DNA from: Deinococcus terrestris
GTDB taxonomy: Bacteria; Deinococcota; Deinococci; Deinococcales; Deinococcaceae
NCBI RefSeq assembly: GCF_009377345.1
Contig: NZ_WBSL01000002.1
Coordinates: forward strand, 248,001 to 312,000
Reading direction: 5' to 3'
Length of the DNA stretch: 64,000 nt
Below, in pieces: positions 28,361 through 38,096 of the stretch (position 1 is the first letter of the stretch; each line of letters opens with the position of its first letter). Below the pieces are notes generated by a model. The model was not told where the DNA came from. It did not search any database and saw nothing but the letters and a program-made list of their open reading frames with translations. A program made the translations under genes and the position numbers.

Positions 28361-29209
28361 TCACCCGGCGAACTCGCGGGTGGGCTGGCCCCGGACGCCG
28401 ACCTCGGCCCGAAAGAGGGACCCGGCCAGCGGGTCTTCGCCCGGCTCCAGGTTCTCGCGCGAGGTGGTGATGTAGAGCGTCCCCAGCCCGGCGCCCCCGA
28501 AGGTACAGGCCGTGACCTTTTTCGTGGGGAGTTCGATCACGTCCGCCAACCTGCCGTCCGGCGCATAGTGCCGCACCGCGCCGCCGTTGGAGAGGGCCAC
28601 CCACACGCCTCCCCGCGAGTCCACCGTCAGGCCGTCGGGCCGCAGTTCCTCGCCCCGCAGGTCTACGAAGGGGCGCCGGTTGGTCAGGCCCCTTTCGCGG
28701 TCGTAGTCGAAGACGCTGACCTGAAAGGTCGCCGTGTCGTTGTAGTAGGCCAGCGAGCCGTCGGGGCTCCACTCCAGGCCGTTGGAGACGGTGACATTCT
28801 CCAGCACCACCTCCACCGTGCCGTCGGGATTCAGGCGGTACAGCTTGGCCGCGCCGGGCGTCTGGTCGTAGGCCATCGAGCCGCAGTAGAAGCGGCCGTC
28901 GGGGTCGCAGGCGCCCTCGTTCATACGGACGCCGGGGGCGCTCCAGACCTCCGGGAGCGTGCGGAGCGTCCCGTCCGCGTCCTCCAGCGCGAAGCCGCGC
29001 TCCACACCGATCACGGCGCCGCCCCCACGGCGGGGGCGCACGGCGGCGGCCACCCTGCCGACGTGCCGCCGCTCCACCATTCCGCCCGGCCCCAGCGACA
29101 GCACGTCGCCCGCGAGCATGTCCACCCAGCGCAGGCCGCCCCAGCGCCCGGACCACACCGGACCCTCGGCGTGGTAGGCCACCGGGTCCGTCACCTGTTC
29201 TGCTCGCAT
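28361..29209 (-). CDS. SMP-30/gluconolactonase family protein
   Basis: These six-bladed beta-propellers hydrolyse sugar lactones with one divalent metal. The 282-aa protein shows the metal ligands expected of the family: Glu in YHAEGPVWSG near the start, Asn in VSNGLEWSPDG and Asp in RPDGLTVDSRGG, plus RMNEGACDPDGRFYCGSM. GAGGAG precedes the ATG at 29209. It is the first gene of an operon with the G6PDH-like and FAD proteins and lies divergent from an MFS sugar porter, which suggests it opens the lactone made by its neighbour. Confidence 0.85.
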   Translation of the reverse strand: MRAEQVTDPVAYHAEGPVWSGRWGGLRWVDMLAGDVLSLGPGGMVERRHVGRVAAAVRPRRGGGAVIGVERGFALEDADGTLRTLPEVWSAPGVRMNEGACDPDGRFYCGSMAYDQTPGAAKLYRLNPDGTVEVVLENVTVSNGLEWSPDGSLAYYNDTATFQVSVFDYDRERGLTNRRPFVDLRGEELRPDGLTVDSRGGVWVALSNGGAVRHYAPDGRLADVIELPTKKVTACTFGGAGLGTLYITTSRENLEPGEDPLAGSLFRAEVGVRGQPTREFAG

Positions 29210-29381
29210 GCTCCTCGCCTCCCCTGGTGCCGCCAGCGTAAAGCCTGGGGGCGGCGCCAGAGCTTGCCCTTTCCCTTCATGAAGCCGCGCCGGACGGTAC
29301 CTGTGGGTACGATGCGCCCATTCACATCCCCGCAGGAAGACTCGCCAGCGGCCTGTCGCCTCCCTTCCCCAGGAGAACCTC

Positions 29382-30761
29382 ATGGCAGATTCGAAGTACC
29401 GCTCCGCCACCCTGATTGCCGCCGGGGCCGCCGTCGGCGGGCTGCTCGCGGGCGGGGACACCTCGACCCTGAACGGGGGCATCGTCGGCATCCGCACCAC
29501 GCTGGAGCTGGAAAGCGGCTCGGTGGGGTTCGTGACGGCCATCAGCCTGCTGGGGGCGGCGGCGGGGGCGTGGTTCGCGGGACCACTGGCGTCGCGCTAC
29601 GGGCGGGGCCGCATCATGCTGGGGGCAGGCATCCTGATCGGCCTGGGGTGGCTGGGCGTGACTCTGGCGGGGGGGGTACTGCCCCTCGTGCTCGCGCGGG
29701 TCGTGGTGGGCCTGGGTCTGGGTGCGGCGAGCGCGGTCGTGCCCGGCTACATCAGCGAGGTCGCGCCGACCGCCATCCGGGGCCGCCTGGGCACCTTCTG
29801 GCAGATTTCCATCGTGCTGGGGCAACTGATCGCCCTGATCGTGAGTTACCTGCTCACCCTCTGGGCGGGGTCGGAGGCGGCTCCCCTCTTCTTCGGGGCT
29901 GCCGCGTGGCGCTGGATGTTCGGGGTGGCGGTTCTCGCCGCCCTCGCCTATATCGTGATCACCCTGCGGCTGCCGCGTACGCCGCCCGAACTTGTCCGCG
30001 AGGGCGACGTGCAGGGGGCGCAAGAGGTCCTGACCCGCCTCGGCGGTGGGGAGGGGGCGAGCCGGGAGCGGCTGGCAGAAATTCAGCAGGGCCAGGCGGA
30101 CGCGGGGGGTGAGCGCAGCCTCGCAGCCCTGCGCGGCCCGGCCCTGGGGCTGAGGCCCATCGTCTGGACGGGCATCGGGCTAGCGGCCTTTCAGCAGCTC
30201 GTGGGGATCCAGATCGTCAAGGTCTATTCCAACACGCTGTGGCAGGCGGTGGGCTTCTCGACCGATCAGGCCTTCCTGACGAGCATTCTCACCGTGGGCC
30301 TGAGTGTTGTCGCGGCCCTGATCGCCATCGGGATCATCGACCGGGTGGGGCGGCGGACCATGCTGGGCGTCGGCGGTGTCTTCCTGGTGATCACGCTGGG
30401 CACGCTGGCCGTGGTGTTCGGCAATGCCGGGGACGGGGCGGAAGGGCCGGTGCTGACCCAGGGTTCGGCCATCATTGCCCTGAGCGCCGTCGGCGTGTAC
30501 TCGCTGGCCTTCGGCATCACCTGGGGGCCGGTGATGTGGGTGATGCTCAACGAACTGTTCGCCAGCAACCTGCGGACCACGGCGGTGGCCGTCTGCACGG
30601 CCGTCAACTGGATCATGAACTGGGCGGTCGTCCGGACCTTCCCCAGCCTGGCCGACCTGGGACTGGGGCTGGCCTACGGGGTCTACACGGTCTTCGCGGT
30701 GCTGGCCCTGCTCTTCGTGTGGCGAACGCTGCCGGAGACGCGGGACCGCTCGCTGGCCTAG
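29382..30761 (+). CDS. MFS sugar porter (SP family)
   Basis: The 459-aa protein has 12 predicted membrane helices and the sugar-porter signatures: GGDTSTLNGGI near helix 1 (usually GxDxGxxxG), ASRYGRGRIML in the loop after helix 2, PGYISEVAPTAIRGRLG after helix 5, QQLVGIQIVKVYSNTL in helix 7 and PETRDRSLA at the C-terminus. It should import a hexose or pentose with protons. AGGAGAACCTC precedes the ATG. The 172-nt gap to the divergent lactonase has GTACC/GGTAC repeats (29298-29311) and TACGAT, likely shared control. Confidence 0.88.
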   Translation: MADSKYRSATLIAAGAAVGGLLAGGDTSTLNGGIVGIRTTLELESGSVGFVTAISLLGAAAGAWFAGPLASRYGRGRIMLGAGILIGLGWLGVTLAGGVLPLVLARVVVGLGLGAASAVVPGYISEVAPTAIRGRLGTFWQISIVLGQLIALIVSYLLTLWAGSEAAPLFFGAAAWRWMFGVAVLAALAYIVITLRLPRTPPELVREGDVQGAQEVLTRLGGGEGASRERLAEIQQGQADAGGERSLAALRGPALGLRPIVWTGIGLAAFQQLVGIQIVKVYSNTLWQAVGFSTDQAFLTSILTVGLSVVAALIAIGIIDRVGRRTMLGVGGVFLVITLGTLAVVFGNAGDGAEGPVLTQGSAIIALSAVGVYSLAFGITWGPVMWVMLNELFASNLRTTAVAVCTAVNWIMNWAVVRTFPSLADLGLGLAYGVYTVFAVLALLFVWRTLPETRDRSLA

Positions 30762-30828
30762 GCTGGCCTAAGCTGCCGGGCCGCCCCACGGAGGCCGGTC
30801 CCGGTGCGAAAGACGGCTCAGGGAGGGC

Positions 30829-30834
30829 TAGAGT
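30829..30834 (+). promoter_or_regulatory. TAnnnT -10 box (leaderless type)
   Basis: TAGAGT is followed by 6 nt and the ATG of the HAD-like gene, with no ribosome binding site. Confidence 0.5.
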
Positions 30835-30840
30835 GCCCCC

Positions 30841-31560
30841 ATGATCGTCGCCTTTGTCAACCCCGCCGGACTCCTGACCCGTCCCGGTCCCGACGACCCC
30901 GACCCCGGCGAGGCCCCCGCCGCACTCGCGGGCCTGCTGGGTGCCGGGGCCGACCTCATCCCCGTGACCGGACTGGACGAGGAGGAACTGCTGGAGGTCC
31001 CGGCCCTCTTCACGTCCTGGCAGATTCTGCGCCACGGGGCGGTCGTGCTGACCCCCGACGGCGAAGAGGACCCGGCGTGGAAGCGCCTGAGCCGCGAGAC
31101 ACTGACCGAGCGCGGGGAAGCGCTGCGGCTGGCGCACCAGGCGGCCCAGCACATCGGGATGCTGGGCCAACTGGGCACTGAGGCTAGGCTGCATGAGCGC
31201 GGCGGGCTGCCCCTGCGCGTGACTGTGCGCCATCCCTACGGGGTCGCCCCGGCCCTGGCAGCGGCGGCGCGGGAGTGGCGGGCTTGGCTGGACGAGGGAC
31301 CCTTCGCGGGCGAGCTGCGGCTGCGGGAAGAGCCGGAGGAACTGGTGCTGCTCCCCCGCGAGATCAACCCCGAGAGTGCCGTGAATTACGTGCTGGGTCA
31401 GCTTCCAGACGAGGTCACCCTGCGTCTGGGCGTCAGCGCGGCGGCCAGCGACGCCCCCTTCCTGGCCCTGTGCGACTACGCGGTCGTGCCGGGTGGCGGC
31501 GGGGTGCTGCGCTCGGCCCTGGAAGCGGCCGAGGAGCAGATGGAGGACGACCTCGGGTGA
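30841..31560 (+). CDS. HAD-fold protein lacking the catalytic aspartates
   Basis: The 239-aa protein aligns by eye with Cof/sucrose-phosphatase-type HAD hydrolases: a motif II-like DLIPVTGLDEEEL, HGAVVLTPDG, a cap region, and a motif IV-like region SDAPFLALCDYAVVPGGGG. Motif I, normally D-x-D-G-T, reads VNPAGLL (residues 6-12), so the nucleophile and general acid Asp are both gone. It is probably a non-catalytic or repurposed HAD protein. It overlaps the downstream metallo-beta-lactamase gene by GTGA, implying a joint role. Confidence 0.55.
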   Translation: MIVAFVNPAGLLTRPGPDDPDPGEAPAALAGLLGAGADLIPVTGLDEEELLEVPALFTSWQILRHGAVVLTPDGEEDPAWKRLSRETLTERGEALRLAHQAAQHIGMLGQLGTEARLHERGGLPLRVTVRHPYGVAPALAAAAREWRAWLDEGPFAGELRLREEPEELVLLPREINPESAVNYVLGQLPDEVTLRLGVSAAASDAPFLALCDYAVVPGGGGVLRSALEAAEEQMEDDLG

Positions 31561-32222
31561 CGCCTCCGCTGCCACCCTTCGTTCGGCGTTTTCCCCTTTA
31601 TGCCAACGTCTACCTGCTGGACAGCCCCGACGGACGTCTGCTGGTCGATACGGGCACCCTCGCCCATGTACCCCGGCTGGCGCGGCTGCTGGCGCAGTTC
31701 CGGCCCGACGCGGTGGTGCTGACCCATCACCACATCGACCATGCGGGCGGGGCGCCCTTCGCGGCGCGGCGTGGCCTCCCTATCCTCGCCCACACGCCGG
31801 AACACCCCTACCTGACGGGCGACGTCCACGACCTGCCTTATCCGGCGGGCCGTCCGGAGATCGGGAAGATCGTCTCGCGCCTGCATCCCAAGGTCCCAGC
31901 CCATGCTCTGCGCTCCATCCAGCCCGGCGAGAACGTGGCGGGCTGGGAGGTGGTCGCGCTGCCGGGCCACACGCCGGGGCAAATCGGCCTGCTGCGGGAC
32001 GGCGTGCTCGTGGCGGGAGACGCGGTGGTAGGTGGCCCGACCGGGGCGCACCTCCCCCGCACCGCCTACAACGCCGACAACCGGGAAGCGGCCCGCACCC
32101 TGCGGCGCATCGCGGACCTCGCCTCCCAGCTGGTGCTGCCGGGCCACGGCGCTCCTCTCACCCCCGAGCAGGTGCAGCGGCGGGCAGAACGGGACCCGGA
32201 ACCCTCATCGCTCGTCACGTGA
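31557..32222 (+). CDS. Metallo-beta-lactamase-fold hydrolase
   Basis: The 221-aa protein has the zinc-binding THHHIDHAGG motif, a downstream ALPGHTPGQIGL His, the bridging Asp in LVAGDAVVGG and the last His in VLPGHGAPL. These are complete for a two-metal MBL hydrolase of the glyoxalase II/quorum-lactonase type; the substrate is unknown. The GTG start overlaps the HAD-like gene. The stop codon lies inside a 16-bp palindrome shared with two other intergenic sites. Confidence 0.88.
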   Translation: MTPPLPPFVRRFPLYANVYLLDSPDGRLLVDTGTLAHVPRLARLLAQFRPDAVVLTHHHIDHAGGAPFAARRGLPILAHTPEHPYLTGDVHDLPYPAGRPEIGKIVSRLHPKVPAHALRSIQPGENVAGWEVVALPGHTPGQIGLLRDGVLVAGDAVVGGPTGAHLPRTAYNADNREAARTLRRIADLASQLVLPGHGAPLTPEQVQRRAERDPEPSSLVT

Positions 32223-32226
32223 CGAG
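32211..32226. repeat. 16-bp perfect palindrome, copy 2
   Basis: CTCGTCACGTGACGAG spans the stop codon of the MBL gene and the 10-nt gap to the convergent parB. The following bases (TAAAG) also resemble copy 1. Confidence 0.8.
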
Positions 32227-32232
32227 TAAAGC

Positions 32233-33104
<872 letters not shown>

Positions 33105-33108
<4 letters not shown>

Positions 33109-33896
33109 GCGTCCCCCCACCGGTCAGACACTGCGGGACCGGGGAAGGGCAGCCCCACCACCCCGGCGATCTCGGTGGTCACCCGCTCCACGTCGCGGTG
33201 GACAGGCGAACCCGGCGCGTACACGCCCACGGGCTGCCCCGCACTCGCGCTGTCGTTCCACACCGCGCCCCGGTCAGGAATCGGGCTGGCGAGGGGCCGC
33301 AGCATCCCCTGGAGAGCCGTCAGAGCCTCGCGGTCATGCGAGCGCCGCGCGTCGTACAGGGTGGGCACGTACAGGGCCACCGTGAGGTCCGGGCGCAGCT
33401 TGCGGTAGGTCGCCATCGCCTCGGACAAGCCCGCCAGCGCGTTCATGCCCTTCTGGCGGGTCGGCACGGGCACGATCAGGTGGTCGGCGGCGAGCGCCCC
33501 CAGAATCGAGAGCTGCCCCAGACTGGGCGGGCTGTCGATCAAGGCCACGTCGTAGTCCCCGGCAACCGCCTGGAGGCCCTGGCGCAGGTGCAGGTGCGCT
33601 CCCACCACGCCCATCATCTGCCCCTCGGCCAGCGCGAGCGACACGTCGCTGGGAATCAGGGCGAGGCCGTGCACCCGCACCGGGGAGGGGAGGGGCTCGC
33701 CCCGCGTGGCCGTGGCGAAGACGGTCTGCTCCTGCCCCACGCCCGTCACCCCCAGCCAGTCGGTGAGATTGGCCTGCGGGTCGAGGTCCACGAGCAGCAC
33801 CCGCAGCCCCGACCGCGCCAGGCTGTAGCCCACGTCGCGCGTGAGGCTGGTTTTCATCACGCCGCCCGCGTGGTTGAAGAAGGTCAGCGTCCGCAT
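33105..33896 (-). CDS. parA: ParA-type partition ATPase
   Basis: ParA is a nucleoid-bound ATPase that moves ParB-DNA complexes. The 263-aa protein opens [19 protein letters not shown]. The deviant Walker A motif normally reads K-G-G-x-G-K-T; here the first, signature Lys is Ala and the Gly before the catalytic Lys is Met. [15 protein letters not shown] (Walker A' region) and [11 protein letters not shown] (Walker B) are standard. TAGGCT lies 7 nt before this ATG, supporting it as a leaderless start; an ATG at 33938 overlapping the rep stop would add 14 residues. Confidence 0.9.
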
Positions 33897-33903
33897 CCTG
33901 CCT

Positions 33904-33909
33904 AGCCTA
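33904..33909 (-). promoter_or_regulatory. TAnnnT -10 box for parA (leaderless type)
   Basis: On the minus strand TAGGCT is followed by 7 nt and the parA ATG; a second such hexamer, TAGGGT, lies immediately upstream. Confidence 0.45.
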
Positions 33910-33934
33910 CCCTGCGGGGCCTGGGAAGCGGGGC

Positions 33935-35341
33935 TCATGCCCCCTCTCCCAGTCGCTCGCGCAGCCCTTTGACGAACTCGGGAAGGGCGCCACGGGCCGC
34001 GTGCGTGCTGGCCTCGCGCACCAGGCTGGTGGCCGAGAGGGTCCCCGTTTTGCAGGCCGTTTCCAGGGCGCTCCACTCGCCCTCCCGCAAACGGCGGCGC
34101 AGCAGGGTCCGGAGAGTGGCCTCTGCGGCCTCCCATTGGCCCCCAGGAGGCAGAGCAAGGAGAACCTGCTGCTCTTCCTCGAACTGTTGCTGCGCGGCCC
34201 GTTCCTGGGCCTCCTGTTGCCTTTCTTGCCGGGCGCGGGTTTCCTCGGCGTCGGCGTGGGGGGCGGGCACCGTGTCCTCGGGCAGGGTGTACTTCTCGGG
34301 ATGTTCCAGAAAATCCGCGATCAGGCCACCGGGATTACGGATGGGCGTGGGGCTGGAACTGCGCCGCAGCCGCAAGAAGGCGATGGCCTCCTCCACCCGG
34401 TCGGGGTACTGCTTGGCGAGGACGTTGGCGCGGGGGGCCGACACGCCCGCCTCGCGCAGTGCCTGCACCAGTGCTGGGTCCGGCGTGTCCTCGGTCCGGA
34501 AGCGGTAGGTGATCTGGGTCGTTCCCCGCCCGCCGTCCGTCTCCACGCTCTCGAGATACCCCTGGGCAATGAGCTCCTGGTGGGCTTCTTCCAGGGTGCG
34601 AATAACCCGCGACGGCTTGCCCTCACTGATACCGCAGGCGGCCCGCCAGTCGTCCAGCCCCGCCGTGACGCTGTCGGCCCGCACGCCCGTCTCGCGGTAG
34701 CGGTGGGCTTCCAGCAGGCGGTACAAGGCCCGCGCGGGCGGCTGCTCGATCTGATGCAGCAGCCGCCCGTCGAGTGCCTGGGTATACCCGGCCCGGATGC
34801 TGGCGGCGAGCTGATCCCCCAGCTTGATGCTGAGGGTCGCGTCGGGCACGAGCTGCCGGGCGCGGTCGGCGTCGGGGTCGGCGCCCTCGCTCTGGTCCCA
34901 GTAGGTGATGCGGTCGATCAGGCGCAGGGTCTGGTTGGCCCAGGTCGTGCGGCCCGTGTCGGCCACCCAGCCCTCGCTCACGATGAAGCCCGTCGACCAC
35001 AGCCGCAGCAGCGACTCGCGCAGGCGGTGGTAGTTCTTGCCGTTGTTGACGAGAAAGCTGGCTTCCCGCAGTTCGTAGGCCGAGGTGTGCAGCCAGTTGT
35101 CTTCAGGCATGCCCTTTTGCGCGAAGAGGGTCTCGATGCCGAGGATGACATTGGTGTCGCCGCCTCGTGGGCGGCCGTCGGCGGAACGGCCCTCGACCCG
35201 GAAGCGGCGGTCGGCGATCTGGAACTCGCTCGTCCAGCGGGTCTCGGAACTCAGGCGAGTCTGGATGCTGACGATCCCCAGACGGGCGATGTTGCGTTCG
35301 TCGAGCAGGGTGACCTGGTTGGGTTTTTTCGCTGGACGCAT
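33935..35341 (-). CDS. Iteron-binding replication initiator (Deinococcus RepA type)
   Basis: The 468-aa protein resembles initiators of Deinococcus secondary replicons (RPA/RepA family): [18 protein letters not shown] near the start, [26 protein letters not shown] and a second winged-helix-like region around 235-320 ([37 protein letters not shown]). Residues 370-410 are a Glu/Gln-rich coiled coil. AAAGGAA precedes the ATG. Its upstream region carries eight iterons, the expected binding sites for initiation and autoregulation. parA follows 38 nt downstream. No homology search could be run, so the family name is from recognition. Confidence 0.82.
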   Translation of the reverse strand: MRPAKKPNQVTLLDERNIARLGIVSIQTRLSSETRWTSEFQIADRRFRVEGRSADGRPRGGDTNVILGIETLFAQKGMPEDNWLHTSAYELREASFLVNNGKNYHRLRESLLRLWSTGFIVSEGWVADTGRTTWANQTLRLIDRITYWDQSEGADPDADRARQLVPDATLSIKLGDQLAASIRAGYTQALDGRLLHQIEQPPARALYRLLEAHRYRETGVRADSVTAGLDDWRAACGISEGKPSRVIRTLEEAHQELIAQGYLESVETDGGRGTTQITYRFRTEDTPDPALVQALREAGVSAPRANVLAKQYPDRVEEAIAFLRLRRSSSPTPIRNPGGLIADFLEHPEKYTLPEDTVPAPHADAEETRARQERQQEAQERAAQQQFEEEQQVLLALPPGGQWEAAEATLRTLLRRRLREGEWSALETACKTGTLSATSLVREASTHAARGALPEFVKGLRERLGEGA

Positions 35342-35429
35342 GTAGTGTTGTTCCTTTCTTTGTAAAAGATATAAAAGAACAACAACAAGGCGGACCCCAC
35401 TTCGCGTCCCAGACGGCGTTTTTCGGCAA

Positions 35430-35832
35430 AAACGGACCAAAGGTATCGCTATTTTGATCCCAAACGGACCAAAGGTATCGCTAGTTTTGACCCCAAACGG
35501 ACCAAAGGTATCGCTATTCCGGGTAGGGAGTACGGATTTAAGGCTGTTTCGATCTCATTTTCGTGGAAATGCCCACGCAGACGGCAAAAACGGACCAAAC
35601 GGACCAAAGGTATCGCTAGTTCTCCAAAATCAAACGGACCAAAGGTATCGCTAGTTTTTTGCCAAACGGACCAAAGGTATCGCTAGTTGGAAAATGCGTC
35701 CCACACAGAGAAAACCTAATGCACTCTCCCAAACGGACCAAAGGTATCGCTAGTTGGACTCGGGTACAAAACATTCGCTTTGTAACCTGTATCACCCGAT
35801 TTTAAGGCTCAAACGGACCAAAGGTATCGCTA
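35430..35832 (+). repeat. Eight 22-bp iterons, probable replication origin
   Basis: Identical 22-mers beginning AAACGGACCAAAGG and ending TATCGCTA start at 35430, 35462, 35495, 35597, 35632, 35664, 35731 and 35811, all in the same direction. A truncated copy begins at 35588. Close neighbours are 32-35 bp apart, about three helical turns, so bound initiators would lie on one face of the DNA. AT-richer stretches at 35524-35570 and 35701-35806 are candidate melting regions. The block lies 89 bp upstream of the initiator gene. The region 35342-35967 holds no gene. Confidence 0.93.
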
Positions 35833-35967
35833 GTTTCGACCCCAAAAAAGGGTCGGAATTTCTCGCCTTTGGCCCCCGTTTTGGGGTGGCTGGCGGGGGC
35901 GCTTGATCGTCCTCGCATTGGGTTCAAAAACGGGCGTATGGCGTCGCCGTTCCCTCTTCATTCACCG

Positions 35968-36765
35968 TCACTGCGGCGAGGTGAGCCGCCGCCCCGCGAT
36001 CAGCCGCAGCGTGAACAGGACCCCGAACGCTAGGACGACCATCAGGCCACTCAGAGCCAGTGCCGGGGCGAGATCGCTCTCGGCGGCGCTGTAGATCGCC
36101 AGGGGAACGGTGCGCGTCTCGCCCTGAAGGCTGCCCGCGAACAGCAGGGTGGCCCCGAATTCGCCCAGTGAGCGTGCCCAGGCCAGGACCGCGCCCTCCA
36201 GCAGAAAGGGAAGGGCGAGGGGGAGGGTCACCCGGTGGAACAGTGCCCAGCGCCCCGCCCCATCCACCCGCGCGGCTCCCTCCACATCGGGGTCGAAGGC
36301 CAGAAAGCCCGCGCGGGCCGCCCGGACATAGAAGGGCGCACTCGTGAAGACCTGCGCCAGCACCACCGCCCCCGGCGTGAAGGCGAGGTCGATGCCCGCC
36401 ACCTCCAGCGGCCGCCCCAGCAGCCCGTCTCGCCCGAAGGCCAGCAGCAGTGCCACGCCCGCCACAACTGGGGGCAGCACCATCGGCAGGTCGAGCAGGG
36501 CGTCGAGCAGCCCCCGGCCCGGAAAGCGCCGCCGGGCCAGTAGGTAGGCGACCGGGGTGCCCAGGGTCAGCGTGACCAGCAGGGCCGCCCCAGTCGTGAC
36601 CGCGCTCACCCGCAGGGCGTCCCGCACTGCTGCCGAGTCCAGCGTGTCCCATACTGCCGGGGTCAGGGCGTCCAACAGCAGGGCGAGGATGGGAAGCAGC
36701 AGCAGCCCCGCCATCAGGGCACTGAGTAGCGCGGGGACCGGGTGGGGCGCCGGGTTGCTTCTCAC
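35968..36765 (-). CDS. modB: Molybdate ABC transporter permease
   Basis: ModB is the membrane channel of the molybdate/tungstate importer. The 265-aa protein has five to six hydrophobic helices and the permease coupling motif VEGAARVDGAGRWALFHRVTLPLALP, followed by WARSLGEFGATLLFAGS, which is characteristic of ModB. The GTG at 36765 overlaps the modA stop (GTGA) and is preferred; an ATG 21 nt upstream would extend into modA. No modC ATPase follows: the next feature downstream is the iteron origin. Confidence 0.9.
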   Translation of the reverse strand: MRSNPAPHPVPALLSALMAGLLLLPILALLLDALTPAVWDTLDSAAVRDALRVSAVTTGAALLVTLTLGTPVAYLLARRRFPGRGLLDALLDLPMVLPPVVAGVALLLAFGRDGLLGRPLEVAGIDLAFTPGAVVLAQVFTSAPFYVRAARAGFLAFDPDVEGAARVDGAGRWALFHRVTLPLALPFLLEGAVLAWARSLGEFGATLLFAGSLQGETRTVPLAIYSAAESDLAPALALSGLMVVLAFGVLFTLRLIAGRRLTSPQ

Positions 36766-37550
36766 GGGGCGGGCAAAAAGCCCCAACGCATCAGGATGCG
36801 CTGACCCTCCGGCGAGCGCACGAAGCGGACAAAGGCTTGGGCGGCCTCCACCTCCTGACTCCCCTTGAGCACTCCGATGGGGTAGGCGAGGGGCGGGTTC
36901 AGGGCGTCTGGCAGGGGGTAGGTCCGCACCTTGCCGCGCAGACCCGGCGTTACGTCCGAGCGGTAGACGAAGGCAGCGTCAGCCTGACCCAGGCTCACCT
37001 TGAGGGCCACCTGCCGCACGTTGGGCTCCTCGCTGACCACGTTCGCCCGCACCCGTCGGGCGAAGTCCGGGCCGTAGCGCCCCGAGGCCGTCATCAGTTC
37101 CAGCGTCCGGGCGGTGGCCTCCCCAGCGGGCACTTCCGGCCCAGCCACCACCAGCCGCAGCCCCGGCCGCGCCAGCCCCGCCAGTCCCCCGGCGAGGGGC
37201 CGCGCCGCCGGGGTGATCACGGTGAGGCGGTTGCGGGCAAAGAGGGTTTCCGGCCCGGCCAGGCCCTGCGAGCGCAGCGGCGCGTACTGGCTCAGGCTGG
37301 CGCTGGCGAACACGTCGGACCGGGCTCCGCGCTCAAGCTGGGTCCGCAGATTGGACGACCCCGCGAAGCTGAAGCGGGTCTGGTGCCCGGTCCGCGCGTC
37401 GAAGACCCGGCCAATCTCGGTCAAGGCGTCTGTCAGGCTGCTCGCCGCGAAGACCGTGAGCCGGGCGGCCCCGGCCTCTCCCACGACAATGAGCGAGAGG
37501 GCGGCAAGGGTCCGCCGCAACAGGGACGCCAGGTGGGGAGAACGCCGCAT
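36762..37550 (-). CDS. modA: Molybdate-binding periplasmic protein
   Basis: ModA captures molybdate outside the membrane. The 262-aa protein has a signal peptide (residues 1-28, positively charged start, hydrophobic core, likely cleavage after AGA), then LTVFAASSLTDALTEIGRVF, FAGSSNLRTQLERGARSDVF and ARNRLTVITP, all ModA hallmarks; oxyanion-contacting Ser residues sit in AASSL and AGSSN. It ends with a GTGA overlap to modB. Confidence 0.93.
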   Translation of the reverse strand: MRRSPHLASLLRRTLAALSLIVVGEAGAARLTVFAASSLTDALTEIGRVFDARTGHQTRFSFAGSSNLRTQLERGARSDVFASASLSQYAPLRSQGLAGPETLFARNRLTVITPAARPLAGGLAGLARPGLRLVVAGPEVPAGEATARTLELMTASGRYGPDFARRVRANVVSEEPNVRQVALKVSLGQADAAFVYRSDVTPGLRGKVRTYPLPDALNPPLAYPIGVLKGSQEVEAAQAFVRFVRSPEGQRILMRWGFLPAP

Positions 37551-37556
37551 GGGGCG

Positions 37557-37585
37557 ACCCTATCCTGCCCATTCGGGAGCGTCAA
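37557..37585 (-). promoter_or_regulatory. modA promoter, full -35/-10 and leaderless start
   Basis: On the minus strand TTGACG (37585-37580), a 17-nt spacer and TAGGGT (37562-37557) lie 6 nt before the ATG. Both boxes and the spacing fit a primary-sigma promoter. The ATG would be at or near the 5' end of the mRNA. Confidence 0.75.
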
Positions 37586-37617
37586 TTGGACGCCGCCCGA
37601 CACGGTGGAACCGCACT

Positions 37618-37635
37618 GCTCGTCACGTGACGAGC
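37618..37635. repeat. 18-bp perfect palindrome, copy 3
   Basis: The core CTCGTCACGTGACGAG with one matching flanking pair lies just upstream of the modA promoter in the gap before the CsoR-like gene. Confidence 0.8.
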
Positions 37636-38021
37636 GACGTGGAGGCACCTGCCACCCTTGCGTGGCGAGGTTCGGGAGCAAGCAGCTTCAGTTGGATGGG
37701 AGGACAGTGACAGCCGCCTTGGCCCGCCTCCCTTCCGCTCCGCGACTTTTGGGCTTCGTCCAGACCCTGACTGTGACGAGGCGTGGACGGCGTCGGCAGT
37801 TCAGGGTGACAGCGTATACCCCTTGGAGATACGTGACTGAGTACCACTTTGGGGTATGCCGAAGGGGATGTTCAGCGTGGGCCGTCTGCGCCGGGCTTGC
37901 GCCAATGAATCCGGCGTGCTTGACCCCCGGTGTCCAGAGGCCCTGGGACACTCAGGGCTGACCAGGGCTTGCGTGAACCCACGATTCTGTACATAGAGAT
38001 GGCTCGTGGATTGGCCCCTGC
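37636..38021. other. Intergenic region with no supported gene
   Basis: Short open frames exist on both strands but none has a convincing start, ribosome site or recognisable product. The stretch 37811-37860 contains ATACCCC and GGGGTAT segments that resemble degenerate halves of the CsoR-type operator found downstream. An inverted repeat CCACGA/TCGTGG spans 37979-38009. Confidence 0.4.
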
Positions 38022-38036
38022 TACCCTGGGGGGGTA
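38022..38036 (+). promoter_or_regulatory. CsoR-type operator
   Basis: TACCCTGGGGGGGTA is an inverted repeat of TACCC/GGGTA around a G-rich centre, the layout known for CsoR-family operators. It lies 60 nt before the CsoR-like gene and overlaps its likely promoter (TATATT at 38035-38040), suggesting autoregulation. Confidence 0.6.
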
Positions 38037-38096
38037 TATTGGACTTCAGATGTCGGCCCTGGTCCTCTCCCTTCCTCTCCTCCGCCAAGGAGTTTC

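Noticed and set aside
35430..35832. CRISPR array
   Set aside because: The repeat units are identical 22-mers, but the gaps vary from about 10 to 80 bp and are not spacer-like; there are no cas genes, and an initiator gene is adjacent, so they are iterons.
37688..37951. An 87-codon minus-strand frame between modA and csoR
   Set aside because: It has no ribosome site, no -10 box at the start and no recognisable domain, and overlaps putative operator-like repeats.
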